Shown in pieces: positions 10,031 through 17,657 of a stretch of DNA of 64,000 nucleotides. How positions within the stretch are numbered: the stretch's first letter is position 1; every line of letters begins with the position of its first letter. The notes beneath the pieces are model-generated. The model was not told where the DNA came from. It did no database searches and saw nothing but the letters and a program-made list of their open reading frames with translations. A program made the translations under genes and the position numbers. Source of the DNA: an uncultured Alphaproteobacteria bacterium (GTDB lineage Bacteria > Pseudomonadota > Alphaproteobacteria > RF32 > CAG-239); assembly GCA_934254585.1 (NCBI GenBank), contig CAKQLF010000007.1, positions 1 to 64,000 of the forward strand. Direction: 5' to 3'.

Positions 10031-10049
10031 TTTAAATTTTATTGTTATG
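10031..10049 (+). promoter_or_regulatory. SD-less start context (shared AT-rich motif), copy 1
   Basis: TTTAAATTTTATTGTTATG runs directly into the start codon and contains no purine-rich Shine-Dalgarno. Nearly the same motif abuts the starts at 47906, 49456 (minus) and 49781 (minus). Confidence 0.6.
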
Positions 10050-10769
10050 TATGGTGGATTTATAACTTTACTTATGCTTGCCGGAATAGTTGTCATTATT
10101 GCTCTGGTCCCGCGACTGTCAAAGCCCTTATTGCTCAAAAATATGGGGAAATCGGAATTGATGAAGAAAAGTCGATATATTGATATTTATTTTCTGATTG
10201 TTTTCCAGTATTTTTTCATTCCAATCTGTTGTCTTGAATGGGAAAACAACGGCGGAATAGTTTTTGGAGCCGGTATCTTCTGTTTAGATGTGGTGGCTTT
10301 TTGGCTGTGTAAACATCACTATTTTTGCTATGTACTGTTGTTTGAACAGCGGGGAAGATGGAAAAAACAAAATAGAAAACGGTTGCAAAAATTATCAGAG
10401 CCGGAAATAACTAGTAACGATTGGTTGGATTGGTACTGCCATAGAGGCTTGTATTATGATAAATATTATAATCAAAAAGAGTTGGATTATCATTCTGAGG
10501 CTGTACCTTGTATGATGATGAGTGCCGGTATGTGTGTACTTCTCACGCTTGGTGTCTGCGGTGCTCTTATCGGATTTGACACTATTTTTGCCGGAGTCTA
10601 TAAATTTTGGTGTTCTGTGCCGGAGCTCCTTTGGTATGGTCTGCACCATATTAAGGAATTGCCGCTGAATATCTGGTTTTATATTGCCGTTGCCGGATGT
10701 GCAATTTTGTTGATTTTAGTGCTTACGAGCATTTGTAACTATGTAAAAAAGGCTTTGAAAAAGTCTTGA
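10047..10769 (+). CDS. Multi-pass membrane protein of unknown function
   Basis: 240 residues with hydrophobic segments near 5-23, 48-62, 73-90, 153-177 and 208-232. The segment between about 95 and 150 is polar, with aromatic and Cys/His residues (SNDWLDWYCHRGLYYDKYYNQKELDYHSE) that may be cytoplasmic. No family recognised. The start lacks a Shine-Dalgarno but has the AT-rich leader shared with three other unknown genes in the window. It sits alone between two terminators. Confidence 0.65.
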   Translation: MYGGFITLLMLAGIVVIIALVPRLSKPLLLKNMGKSELMKKSRYIDIYFLIVFQYFFIPICCLEWENNGGIVFGAGIFCLDVVAFWLCKHHYFCYVLLFEQRGRWKKQNRKRLQKLSEPEITSNDWLDWYCHRGLYYDKYYNQKELDYHSEAVPCMMMSAGMCVLLTLGVCGALIGFDTIFAGVYKFWCSVPELLWYGLHHIKELPLNIWFYIAVAGCAILLILVLTSICNYVKKALKKS

Positions 10770-10783
10770 ATATTTAATAAAGA

Positions 10784-10816
10784 AAACAGACTCTGATTTT
10801 AGAGCCTGTTTTTTTG
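10784..10816 (+). terminator. Terminator after 10047 membrane protein
   Basis: The stem AACAG-CTCT/AGAG-CTGTT has a short loop and a T7 tail. Confidence 0.8.
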
Positions 10817-10839
10817 TGTCTACAAAACAATTTTTATTC

Positions 10840-11796
10840 CTAATCCCAATCCCTATCTTTGCCACAATTTTCCGGATCATAAACTCCGATGAGAGAATAT
10901 GTTATATTAAATTCGCAGGTGTTTGATTCGCACGAGCAGGCCTTGGCCGCGACTTCCGGTGGCACCGGCAATCCAAACTCAGGAGTTGTGGTTCGAGCAC
11001 ACTTGCAAGCCATAAAAACCCAATCGTTGCTCCATCTTCCATCTAGAGAATCGATTTCATCTATACAATAATATGATTCCACAGGACCATCCATATTTTC
11101 AGCTACGATTCCAAAAAAGTATGGCGAAGAAAAATTCCAATTATGCGTGCTAAGAGCCACACAAGCTTCTTTTGATATACCTGTCACACGTATTTCAAAA
11201 AAATCAGGATCACCAAATATATAAGAAGATCCTCCTAATGGATTAATAAACATTGAATCATTTCTGCCTTGTTTGAGATTCGCTGGAATTATCCCCAGTG
11301 TTTTTAAATCATCAAGATTAAGATCGTCACCCATACTAAAATCAAAAGTTTTCTGATTGGCATAAAGTGTTAAGATATTCTGTGTTATTTCTTCTACCTG
11401 TTCAATCGTTTTATTAATTTTCCACTTTTCCATCGCCTTGGAATATCCGGCAATACCGCCGACACTCAAAACGCCGATGATGGCCAAAACGCCAAGCATT
11501 TCAATCATTGAACGGCCATAATCTCTCGCCCCCTGAGGGAGAGAGTGGCACGACAGTGCCGAGTGAGGGGTATTTATTAAATTGCAAACAGCTCTTAACC
11601 ATCGTCCCAATCTACTGTCATTGCCGGACGTGACGCACTCCACCTTATTGTCATTGCCGGACGTGTTCCGGCAATCTAGATTCGCGGGTCTATGCCTGCG
11701 AATGACATTAAAAAAGTGCCGATTAATGCCCTTAAAAGAATGTTCTCTAATAACGTTAAATTGACGTAAGCCAATTCTGTTTTCTAATTTATACAT
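10840..11796 (-). CDS. Type IV pilin-like protein with repeat-bearing long leader (copy 1)
   Basis: 318 residues. The prepilin cleavage and helix motif GRSMIEMLGVLAIIGVLSVG lies unusually far in, after about 95 residues; G|RSMIE has Glu at +5, as prepilin peptidase substrates do. The mature part continues with KWKINKTIEQVEEITQNI and ends with a Cys-rich CSCESNTCEF segment shared with the copy at 26267. The long leader is encoded by two different palindromic repeats (11649-11707 and 11525-11570). No alternative start codon close to the cleavage motif is apparent. The gene follows a structured RNA and terminator. It may be a minor pilin or pseudopilin; no assembly genes are in the window. If the leader blocks export, this could be a non-functional copy. 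Confidence 0.72.
   Translation of the reverse strand: MYKLENRIGLRQFNVIREHSFKGINRHFFNVIRRHRPANLDCRNTSGNDNKVECVTSGNDSRLGRWLRAVCNLINTPHSALSCHSLPQGARDYGRSMIEMLGVLAIIGVLSVGGIAGYSKAMEKWKINKTIEQVEEITQNILTLYANQKTFDFSMGDDLNLDDLKTLGIIPANLKQGRNDSMFINPLGGSSYIFGDPDFFEIRVTGISKEACVALSTHNWNFSSPYFFGIVAENMDGPVESYYCIDEIDSLDGRWSNDWVFMACKCARTTTPEFGLPVPPEVAAKACSCESNTCEFNITYSLIGVYDPENCGKDRDWD
11525..11570. repeat. Double-hairpin palindromic repeat inside pilin-like gene 1
   Basis: Two adjacent inverted repeats, CTCTC-CCC/GGG-GAGAG and GGCAC-gaca-GTGCC, lie just before the codons for the prepilin cleavage site and stay in frame. This type looks like a dispersed intergenic repeat, but only one copy was seen in the window. 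Confidence 0.6.
11616..11707. repeat. Palindromic repeat element, copy 1 plus a partial copy
   Basis: The 59-bp element at 11649-11707 has two hairpins (TTGCCGGA/TCCGGCAA and TTCGCGGG/CCTGCGAA) joined by TCTAGA and bounded by TGTCATT/AATGACA. A 17-bp partial copy of its first end lies at 11616-11632. In the pilin reading frame it encodes HRPANLDCRNTSGND. The same element in the same frame occurs at 26338-26396. Confidence 0.85.
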
Positions 11797-11825
11797 ATCT
11801 CTAATCCCGTTTAATTTGTTGCCTA

Positions 11826-12027
11826 AAACAAAACCCGCTATTCAAAAGCGGGCGGATGTTGAGAAACCGTAATACTATCAGAACGGCTCGGCTTATTCAG
11901 CCATATAGCCTTATTCAGCCGACATCCGTCCAGCGAACAGAAGTCGGCATAACAAATTTTAAGTCGTTTATGCTAAAGCGACTAATAGTATTAAAAGGGT
12001 TCTCACGCCCTGGACAGACTATTATCT
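11826..12027 (-). ncRNA. Structured RNA/leader with intrinsic terminator upstream of pilin-like gene 1
   Basis: On the minus strand a long closing stem (GAGAACC with GGTTTCTC, then AATACTAT with ATAGTATT; plus coordinates 11985-12004 and 11861-11878) encloses three hairpins. These are 11961-11985 (AGTCG/CGACT extended by TTTA/TAAA), 11918-11948 (GCCGAC and TCTGT/ACGGA with a 7-nt loop) and 11885-11910 (GGCT/AGCC nested with GGC/GCC). A terminator (CCCGCT/AGCGGG plus a T-rich tail, 11826-11852) ends it 30 nt before the pilin start. The family is not recognised. It could be a free RNA or an attenuator. Confidence 0.65.
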
Positions 12028-12029
12028 AT

Positions 12030-12058
12030 CTAATATGAGATTAAAAGAGTTTAGGCAA
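12030..12058 (-). promoter_or_regulatory. Candidate promoter for the structured RNA of pilin-like gene 1
   Basis: On the minus strand, TTGCCT (12058-12053), a 17-nt spacer, then TATTAG (12035-12030). It matches the consensus moderately and lies just past the uvrD terminator. Confidence 0.45.
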
Positions 12059-12065
12059 AATGTAA

Positions 12066-12111
12066 AGTAAAAAAATTGGTTAAGTGCTATTTAGCTTATG
12101 CTTAACCAATT
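12066..12111 (-). terminator. Terminator after uvrD
   Basis: The stem AATTGGTTAAG/CTTAACCAATT at 12074-12084 and 12101-12111 is followed on the minus strand by a T-rich run, 18 nt after the uvrD stop codon. Confidence 0.85.
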
Positions 12112-12128
12112 TCCTATCAAATTTTGAA

Positions 12129-14471
12129 TCAGGCTCTTCTTAAGTATGTCCCCATAATTTTGCGGCGGCCGAATTTTTCAAATTCAACTTCGCAAGTTTG
12201 CCCCTCAACATTGGTGATTTTACCATAACCAAAACTTTCGTGATATACTTTTGTGCCAACCAGACTGGACGCTTTACTGCTTTGATATGAATCATAATCG
12301 GCATAATCGTCGGGTTCATAATCATAGTCGGCTTGATAACTAGGTTTGGTTGAAAACTTTTGTTTGTTGCTATATTTGTTTCCGTATTTTTTGTATCCGC
12401 CGTTATAACCGCTGTTGTTGCCGTACGAATTGTATTCAGAACCGCCGCCGTTGTAGCAACTGCTGGTTTGGTTGACAATATCCAGTGTTGAAGTCGGAAT
12501 TTCATTCAAAAAGCGGGACGGCATATTGTTTTGCCATTGACCATAAACACGGCGGCAATAAGTGGTGGTTATATAGAGTTTTTGCTTGGCGCGTGTAATG
12601 GCGACATAGGCCAGACGGCGTTCTTCTTCCAGTGAATTTGTGCCGCCTTCGTCAAGACTTTTTTGATGCGGAAACAAACCTTCTTCCCACCCCGGCAAAA
12701 AGACGATATTAAATTCCAAACCTTTGGCGGAGTGCAAGGTAATCAGCATAACTTTATTATTGTCAACGGCATTGTCGTTATCCATTACCAAGCTGACGTG
12801 TTCCAAAAATTCCGCCAAATTCGGATAGTTTTCGGTGTCGCCCATCACGCCGACAAGTTCTTTTAAGTTTTCAATACGTCCCGACGCGTCAGGAGAAGAA
12901 TCGTTTTTCAGCATTTCCAAATAGCCGGACTCGTCTAAAACCTGTTCGGCTAAATCGTTTGGAGAAACAGCGTTGGCCACGCGTTGCCATTCGGCGAATT
13001 TTGCCATTAATTCGCTCAAATTTGCTTTGGCTTTACCGCTTAATCCACCATTTTCCAACAGAATATTAACTGCCGCAAACATCGAAGTATGATTATTGCG
13101 AGCGGTTTCTTGCAGTTTTTCGATGGTCTTAGCACCAATACCGCGCGCCGGTTTATTGATAATGCGCTCAAACGCTAAATCATCGCTTGGCTGTAAAATA
13201 ACTCTAAAATAAGCTAATAAATCGCGAATTTCGGCGCGTTCATAGAATTTCGGCCCGCCGATAACCTGATATGGTATGGCTTCGCTGATAAATTTTTCTT
13301 CAAACTCTCGGGTTTGGAAAGCCGTGCGAACCAAAACCGCAAAATCGGAATAGGGATGTCCGCCACGGTGCAGACGCTCAATTTCCGCGGCAATCCACTT
13401 GGCTTCTTCTTCACCGCTGTAAATGCTTAAAACTTTGATTTTTTCATTGGCATTTTGGCTCGCCGGACTGTTTTCGGCCACGCGTAAAGTTTTGCCCAAG
13501 CGCGTTGAGTTGTGGGCTATAAGTGCCGAAGCGGCGTTCAAAATATTGGCCGTTGAACGATAGTTGCGTTCCAAACGAATAACTTTAGCGTCCTCAAAAT
13601 CTTTTTGAAAACGCATAATGTTTTCAATTTCCGCACCGCGCCACGAATAAATGGATTGGTCGTCATCACCCACACAGCATAAATTGCGATATTTTTGCGA
13701 AAGCAGGCGTAAAAACAGATATTGCGTGACATTGGTGTCTTGATACTCGTCCACCATAATGTATTTAAATTTTTCTTGATATTTGCGCAAAATCTCGGCG
13801 TCCGACATTAAAATAGTGAGCGTATCCAATAGGATATCGCCAAAGTCAACGCAATTCAGCTCCACCAAACGAGCTTGATATTTTTTATAGACTTCCAGTA
13901 AAACATTGGAACGATAATCTTGCTCCGCTTTATCAATGGTTATGCCTTTATCTTTAAGGCGAGCGATTCTTTCCATCAGGCTCTGCGCCGGATATTTTTT
14001 TTCATCAATACCGGAGGCTTCACAAATTTGCTTAATCAAGCGTTTTTGGTCATCTTCGCCCAAAATCGTAAAATTGGAATGAAGTCCGACCACTTCGGCG
14101 TGAGCGCGCAAAATTTTGACGCAGATGCTGTGAAAAGTGCCAAGCCAAACGCTGTTTGCCATATCCCCAATAAGATTCTGCACACGTTCTTTCATTTCTT
14201 TGGCGGCGCGGTTGGTAAAGGTGACAACCAAACAATTCCAAGGTTGTGCTTTCTGCATTGTCAAAATATAGGCTAAACGGGTGGTCAAAACCTTGGTTTT
14301 TCCCGTGCCGGCACCCGAAAGCACCAACAACGGGCCTTCGGTTGTCTGCACAGCCTGTTTTTGCTCGGGATTAAGCTCGTCTAACCACGGCGCGGACGGG
14401 CGTAAGGCACTGATATTATCATAAAGTTGCGGCGCGCAGCTGCTGTCATCTAAATCAAATATGTCGCTCAT
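12129..14471 (-). CDS. uvrD: UvrD/PcrA-type superfamily 1 DNA helicase
   Basis: 780 residues. A 3'-to-5' helicase for nucleotide excision and mismatch repair and for clearing stalled complexes. All SF1 motifs are visible: Q-motif LNPEQKQAV, Walker A GAGTGKTK, motif II VDEYQDTN, motif III GDDDQSIYSWRGA, motif IV LERNYRST, motif V LHSAKGLEF and motif VI YVAITRAK. A Gly/Tyr/Asn/Ser-rich linker precedes a C-terminal Tudor-like domain (SFGYGKITNVEGQTCEVEFE), which in PcrA/UvrD binds RNA polymerase. No LexA box was seen upstream. Its terminator is followed by the pilin RNA unit. Confidence 0.95.
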   Translation of the reverse strand: MSDIFDLDDSSCAPQLYDNISALRPSAPWLDELNPEQKQAVQTTEGPLLVLSGAGTGKTKVLTTRLAYILTMQKAQPWNCLVVTFTNRAAKEMKERVQNLIGDMANSVWLGTFHSICVKILRAHAEVVGLHSNFTILGEDDQKRLIKQICEASGIDEKKYPAQSLMERIARLKDKGITIDKAEQDYRSNVLLEVYKKYQARLVELNCVDFGDILLDTLTILMSDAEILRKYQEKFKYIMVDEYQDTNVTQYLFLRLLSQKYRNLCCVGDDDQSIYSWRGAEIENIMRFQKDFEDAKVIRLERNYRSTANILNAASALIAHNSTRLGKTLRVAENSPASQNANEKIKVLSIYSGEEEAKWIAAEIERLHRGGHPYSDFAVLVRTAFQTREFEEKFISEAIPYQVIGGPKFYERAEIRDLLAYFRVILQPSDDLAFERIINKPARGIGAKTIEKLQETARNNHTSMFAAVNILLENGGLSGKAKANLSELMAKFAEWQRVANAVSPNDLAEQVLDESGYLEMLKNDSSPDASGRIENLKELVGVMGDTENYPNLAEFLEHVSLVMDNDNAVDNNKVMLITLHSAKGLEFNIVFLPGWEEGLFPHQKSLDEGGTNSLEEERRLAYVAITRAKQKLYITTTYCRRVYGQWQNNMPSRFLNEIPTSTLDIVNQTSSCYNGGGSEYNSYGNNSGYNGGYKKYGNKYSNKQKFSTKPSYQADYDYEPDDYADYDSYQSSKASSLVGTKVYHESFGYGKITNVEGQTCEVEFEKFGRRKIMGTYLRRA

Positions 14472-14578
14472 TTTTGAAATCTTCTTGTTTTTAACAGTTT
14501 TAAAACTTATATATCGTAAATATAAGAGAAAAGAAAGTCTTTATTTAGACTTGCGTACAATTTTTTGAGAGGCGTAAA

Positions 14579-15568
14579 ATGTCAGAAATCAGAGATAAAA
14601 TCACCAATTTGAAACAATTTATGGAAAGCCGGATTTTAGGTCAGGAAGAACTTGTCCGCAAACTGATTATCACAATGTTGGCCGATGGTCACGCATTGGT
14701 TGAAGGTGCTCCGGGGTTGGCGAAAACTAAAGCCATAAAAACTTTGTCAGAATGTGTTGACGCGGCTTACCGCCGTATTCAGTTTACGCCGGATTTATTG
14801 CCGTCGGATATTACCGGCAGCGATATTTATGTGGCCTCAACCGGTCAGTTTGAATTTCGCAAAGGCCCGATTTTTGCCAATCTTATTTTGGCCGATGAAA
14901 TTAACCGCGCGCCGGCCAAAGTGCAGTCGGCGTTGTTGGAAGCTATGGCCGAACGTCAGGTAAGCGTCGGCGGAAAGCAATATAAACTGCCGCAATTGTT
15001 TATGGTTATGGCCACGCAAAACCCGATTGAACACGAAGGAACCTATAATTTGCCGGAGGCCCAACTTGACAGATTTTTAATGTATATCAAAATCAATCAA
15101 CCCGAAGCGGCAACCGAACGCAAAATTTTACAACTGGTGCGCAATGAAGAAAACGACACGCAAACCACAGCCGATAGCGTGGCGCAATTCAAATCTAAAT
15201 TCGGCATCATTCAGGCGGAAGATGTTTTTGCCGCGCGTCAGGAAGCCTATAAAATTCATTGTAGCGACGCTGTTGAAGAATATTTAATTCAGCTGATTAT
15301 GGCTACCCGTCATCCGGAAAAATATGATGAGTCCTTAAAAAATACAATAGCGTTTGGGGCAAGTCCTCGTGCGACCATTGCCTTGGATAAATGCGCCAAA
15401 ATCAACGCTTGGCTTTCCGGCCGCGATTTTGTGACACCGGAAGATATTCACGCCGTTGTCTATGATGTTTTGCGTCACCGAATTATTTTGAGTTTTGAAG
15501 CGCAAGCCAGCGGTTTAACCAGCGACGATATTATTGCTCGTTTACTGAAAATTGTGCCTTTACCATAA
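14579..15568 (+). CDS. MoxR-family AAA+ ATPase
   Basis: 329 residues. The core has Walker A (EGAPGLAKTK), Walker B (LILADEINRAPAKVQSALLEAM), sensor 1 (MATQNPIEHEGTYNLPEAQLDRF) and a lid domain with the ATIALDKCAKINAW sensor 2 region. MoxR ATPases act as chaperones for VWA-domain proteins. The gene is 17 bp upstream of a DUF58 protein, its usual partner. The VWA and BatD partners normally in the same operon are 20 kb away, at 36964-42025. Confidence 0.93.
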   Translation: MSEIRDKITNLKQFMESRILGQEELVRKLIITMLADGHALVEGAPGLAKTKAIKTLSECVDAAYRRIQFTPDLLPSDITGSDIYVASTGQFEFRKGPIFANLILADEINRAPAKVQSALLEAMAERQVSVGGKQYKLPQLFMVMATQNPIEHEGTYNLPEAQLDRFLMYIKINQPEAATERKILQLVRNEENDTQTTADSVAQFKSKFGIIQAEDVFAARQEAYKIHCSDAVEEYLIQLIMATRHPEKYDESLKNTIAFGASPRATIALDKCAKINAWLSGRDFVTPEDIHAVVYDVLRHRIILSFEAQASGLTSDDIIARLLKIVPLP

Positions 15569-15585
15569 AATTAAGGATTTGAAAA

Positions 15586-16506
15586 ATGCTGTTTTTTAGA
15601 AAAAATGAAAAGCAGGAAGAAAAAAACGGATTAATGGTTACCGTTCCGGAACTTGTTGCGCAGCAGAAATATTTGCCGTATTTATCTCGCCGTCATAATT
15701 TTTTGACTTCAACACAGGCCGGAGATGTTAAATCGGCGTTTAAAGGACGGGGAATAGAACTTGAAGAGGTGCGAGCCTATAACTTTGGTGATGATATTCG
15801 AGACATTGACTGGCGGGTGACAGCGCGTAAATCTGAACCGTTTACCAAAGTGTATGCCGAAGAAAAAGACCGTGTAATCACTGTTGTTCTTGATTTATCG
15901 GCTTCAATGATTTTTGGCACGCGCAACGAGCTGAAATCGGTTACCGCCGCCAAAATAGCCGCTTTGCTCGGGTGGTTGTCCATACGCAACAAGGATAGAT
16001 TTGGCATTGTGATATATGACGGAAAAAACGTTAGTTATTTTAAGCCGCAAAATAACTTAAACAATTTGATGGCTATATTTAACAAAATTTCCGAAGTTAG
16101 TCAAAATGCTTTATATAATAGTTTAAGCGGAAAGTTAGAAGACGCTCTTAAAGTATTGGAATATCAGCAAAAAGGACAGAGTGCTATTTTTATTGTCAGT
16201 GATTTTTATCATTTTGATAACGAGCAATTTAAAAATATTGCGGTATTAGCTAAGAACAATAAGATTTATTGTTTGAACATTTTTGACGTTCTTGAAGATA
16301 TTGCTCCACCGAGCGGTGATTATAAAGCGGTTTATAACAATCAAGAATTGGTTTTCAACAGCACTCCGGAGAAATTTAAGTCTGAATATCAAAAATATTT
16401 TGCCCAAAATCGGGAAAATATTAGAAGAAATTGCCAAAAATTTTTATGCAAATATCTTGAAATTAGGACAGATGTGCCTATTTTCAAGCAGTTACAGCTT
16501 GTATAA
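15586..16506 (+). CDS. DUF58 protein, MoxR partner
   Basis: 306 residues. The family signature (GRGIELEEVRAYNFGDDIRDIDWRVTAR) is followed by a VWA-like segment with VVLDLSASM, which keeps the MIDAS DxSxS. No membrane segment is evident. Proteins of this type work with the MoxR ATPase and membrane-bound VWA proteins in envelope stress or cell-surface integrity, from genetic studies in other bacteria; the biochemical role is unsettled. AAGGA precedes the start, and it is likely co-transcribed with the upstream ATPase. Confidence 0.9.
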   Translation: MLFFRKNEKQEEKNGLMVTVPELVAQQKYLPYLSRRHNFLTSTQAGDVKSAFKGRGIELEEVRAYNFGDDIRDIDWRVTARKSEPFTKVYAEEKDRVITVVLDLSASMIFGTRNELKSVTAAKIAALLGWLSIRNKDRFGIVIYDGKNVSYFKPQNNLNNLMAIFNKISEVSQNALYNSLSGKLEDALKVLEYQQKGQSAIFIVSDFYHFDNEQFKNIAVLAKNNKIYCLNIFDVLEDIAPPSGDYKAVYNNQELVFNSTPEKFKSEYQKYFAQNRENIRRNCQKFLCKYLEIRTDVPIFKQLQLV

Positions 16507-16512
16507 AAAAAC

Positions 16513-16541
16513 TTGACATAATATAGTTTATGTGCTAACAC
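16513..16541 (+). promoter_or_regulatory. Candidate promoter for the TPR gene
   Basis: TTGACA at 16513-16518, a 17-nt spacer, then TAACAC at 16536-16541. The -35 is perfect and the -10 weak. Confidence 0.45.
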
Positions 16542-16578
16542 TTTTTGAAGTATTATTTTGTAAAACAAAGAGGTAAAA

Positions 16579-17550
16579 ATGGTTAAATTAAACGAAAACA
16601 GTGCATATAAAAGAGGTCAGGAACTATTAGACGCCGGCCAATATGAAGAAGCTATCGAAAAATTTTCTGAAGTGATAGCTGAAAATCCGAGAGCCTGGAA
16701 AGCTATGAACAGCCAAGGGTTCGCATATCAGAAAATGAGTAAATATACCGACGCCGTGGAATGTTTTGATAAGGCTTTGGAAATTAACCCTAAATCAGTA
16801 GAAGTTTTAAACAATAAAGGTGTTACGCTGAGTATGCGCGGCCTTTATAAAGATGCTATTGTTTGTTTTGATGAAGCGTTTAACAATGACCGTACTTCTT
16901 TGGAAGCTTTAAACGGCAAAGCAATTGCCTTGCAGCACATGTTTTCTTATAAAGAAGCTTTAGATGTTTTGGAAGAAGCAATGAAAATTGACAGCAAACA
17001 TCCGCAAACGCTGCTCAGCATTGCCGTTACTTTACAAAAATTAAAGCAATATGACCGTTCTATTTCATTTTTCAAAAAGGTTTTGTCCGGTGATAAATAC
17101 AATACCAAAGCTTGGAACGGTATTGGTGTGACCTATCAATTGATGGGCGACAACGAGTCGGCTTTGAAATGTTTTACTAAAATTTTGAACATTAACAGTC
17201 AGGAATTGCAGGCTTGGATTAGCATTGGTTATGTATATCAAAAGATGTTTAAGTTTAAAGATGCCTTAAAATGCTACAAAAAAGCTCAGGCTATTGTTGG
17301 CGGACGTTATACGCATAAATTGTACGATGGTTTGGCTTCTTGTTTAACTAAACTTTCTGAATTTGATCAGGCTATTGAAGTTTATAAAATGATTTATCAA
17401 AGCGAAGAAGGCAAAAGAAAATGGGACGCTCAACGTTCTATCAAATTTGTCAATAAATTGAAACGTAAGCAAGCTGTTGGCCAATTACCGGATATTATGC
17501 CGAAAGAAGAGGGCGAGGGAGAAACAACCGAAGCAGCTTCCGCAGAATAA
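16579..17550 (+). CDS. Tetratricopeptide repeat protein
   Basis: 323 residues built almost entirely of TPR units of 34 residues from about residue 5 to 280 (AYKRGQELLDAGQYEEAIEK and AVECFDKALEINPKS are typical), roughly eight copies, followed by a short acidic tail. There is no signal peptide or membrane helix, so it is probably a cytoplasmic scaffold. AGAGGT precedes the ATG. It is flanked by its own promoter and terminator, so it is likely monocistronic. The partner is unknown. Confidence 0.85.
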   Translation: MVKLNENSAYKRGQELLDAGQYEEAIEKFSEVIAENPRAWKAMNSQGFAYQKMSKYTDAVECFDKALEINPKSVEVLNNKGVTLSMRGLYKDAIVCFDEAFNNDRTSLEALNGKAIALQHMFSYKEALDVLEEAMKIDSKHPQTLLSIAVTLQKLKQYDRSISFFKKVLSGDKYNTKAWNGIGVTYQLMGDNESALKCFTKILNINSQELQAWISIGYVYQKMFKFKDALKCYKKAQAIVGGRYTHKLYDGLASCLTKLSEFDQAIEVYKMIYQSEEGKRKWDAQRSIKFVNKLKRKQAVGQLPDIMPKEEGEGETTEAASAE

Positions 17551-17568
17551 TTTGTTAAAAAGCAATTG

Positions 17569-17612
17569 AAAAACCGCCTTTTAGAAATGAAGTTCAAAGA
17601 GGCGGTTTTTAT
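17569..17612 (+). terminator. Terminator after TPR gene
   Basis: The stem AAACCGCCT/AGGCGGTTT has a loop of about 20 nt and a T-rich tail. Confidence 0.8.
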
Positions 17613-17657
17613 TATGTCGAAAAACAGATTGATAATATTTTCAAATTCCAAAATATA

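Noticed and set aside
11856..12038. 60-codon plus-strand frame over the RNA unit upstream of pilin-like gene 1
   Set aside because: No ribosome site, and the DNA is fully explained by the paired stems on the minus strand.
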